Shown: piece by piece, positions 6,125-6,297 of the stretch
Numbering within the stretch: the first letter of the stretch is position 1
How the letters are laid out: each line of letters begins with the position of its first letter
Assembly: GCA_030043675.1 (NCBI GenBank)
Contig: JASHXG010000202.1
Span: forward strand, 1-6,297
Direction: 5' to 3'
DNA from: Vulcanimicrobiota bacterium
Lineage (GTDB): Bacteria; Vulcanimicrobiota; Vulcanimicrobiia; Vulcanimicrobiales; Vulcanimicrobiaceae
DNA: 6,297 bases
Notes under the pieces: generated by a model
Seen by the model: only the letters and a program-made list of their open reading frames with translations
What the model was told of the DNA's origin: nothing
The model's database searches: none
Position numbers and translations under genes: made by a program

Positions 6125-6156
6125 CGATCGGTACATGGACTTCTTCAAAGGTTCCC
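6125..6156. repeat. Right arm of the 32-base imperfect inverted repeat
   Basis: On the minus strand it begins GGGAACCTTTGAAGAAGTC and ends ACCGATCG. The outermost base is the last base of the TAG stop of the UPF0145 gene. Relative to the left arm there are two transitions, both giving G-U pairs in minus-strand RNA, and two adjacent true mismatches. Confidence 0.85.
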
Positions 6157-6297
6157 TAGCCGATCTTGCTCACCGAGACCGCTCGTCCGTACGCGACGAC
6201 CTCGCACTCGCCGTCGCTGCCTTCTTGAACGTAGAACTGCAGGCCGATCACGGCATTTGCGCCAAGCGCGCCGGCGCGACGCCGTAACGCGTCCAGT
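6156..6297 (-). CDS. UPF0145/YbjQ-family protein, C-terminal part, cut by right edge
   Basis: Forty-six whole codons and a TAG stop (6158-6156) of a minus-strand gene entering from the right edge. The peptide has a helix LDALRRRAGALGANAVIGL, a strand FYVQEG, then CEVVAYGRAVSV. This is the C-terminal signature of the UPF0145 (YbjQ, heavy-metal-binding-domain-like) family: LGANAVxG, then a VVAYGxAV strand. Members are about 105-110 residues and form oligomeric rings; no firm biochemical role is known. The gene's upstream part and start are outside the window. Its stop touches the right arm of the inverted repeat, and the uracil-DNA glycosylase gene follows on the same strand about 200 bases on. 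Read-through into that gene is possible, since no classical terminator with a U-run is seen. Confidence 0.8.
   Translation of the reverse strand, partial: LDALRRRAGALGANAVIGLQFYVQEGSDGECEVVAYGRAVSVSKIG

Noticed and set aside
6125..6156. Right repeat arm as an intrinsic terminator of the UPF0145 gene
   Set aside because: The pairing partner is 133 bases away and no U-run follows; there is no compact hairpin at the stop.
6135..6287. Plus-strand 50-codon ORF beginning MDFFKGSLADL
   Set aside because: Its peptide looks superficially plausible, but it lies antisense to the UPF0145 C-terminus, starts inside the repeat arm and has no ribosome site.
1..6297. CRISPR array, tRNA, rRNA or insertion sequence
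   Set aside because: No regularly spaced repeats, no cloverleaf-like segment and no transposase motif were seen on either strand.

Overview
This is a GC-rich, tightly packed bacterial segment. Several traits suggest a diderm from an environmental, little-cultured lineage: a TonB-receptor-like plug domain, an HpnB/CrtQ-type membrane glycosyltransferase, frequent TTG/GTG starts and a strong excess of the palindrome CGATCG. An Eremiobacterota-like origin is my guess from the style of the proteins. It is weak, and no marker in the window settles it.

Layout. (1) Positions 1-4392 form one minus-strand gene string, read right to left. It runs rlmN (23S rRNA/tRNA adenine-C2 methyltransferase), a short-chain dehydrogenase/reductase (SDR), a second SDR, a family-2 glycosyltransferase with C-terminal membrane helices, and the first 152 codons of a regulatory-domain plus TonB-plug protein that leaves the window on the left. 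The first three junctions are 4-base overlaps (TTGA, GTGA, TTGA) and the last is a 7-base gap, so this looks like one translationally coupled operon. (2) Positions 4393-4466 are a short divergent intergenic region. (3) Positions 4467-5267 hold a third, FabG-like SDR on the plus strand. (4) Positions 5272-5955 hold a family-4 iron-sulfur uracil-DNA glycosylase on the minus strand, whose stop is only 4 bases from the SDR stop. (5) Positions 5956-6155 are non-coding and are filled almost exactly by a 197-base segment bounded by 32-base imperfect inverted repeats. (6) Positions 6156-6297 are the C-terminal end of a UPF0145/YbjQ-family protein on the minus strand, cut by the right edge.

How the genes may work together. 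rlmN is a housekeeping translation-fidelity gene that appears to lead the operon. The two tandem SDRs and the membrane glycosyltransferase could modify a lipid or isoprenoid, but the substrate cannot be read from sequence. The uracil-DNA glycosylase is a separate DNA-repair unit and ends in a peptide resembling a sliding-clamp-binding motif.

No wholly new system is evident. The items most worth a second look are the inverted-repeat element in front of the uracil-DNA glycosylase gene, the candidate clamp-binding tail of that enzyme, the possible leaderless GTG start of rlmN, the receptor-like protein with no visible signal peptide, and the CGATCG excess. No tRNA, rRNA, CRISPR array, transposase or clear intrinsic terminator was found.
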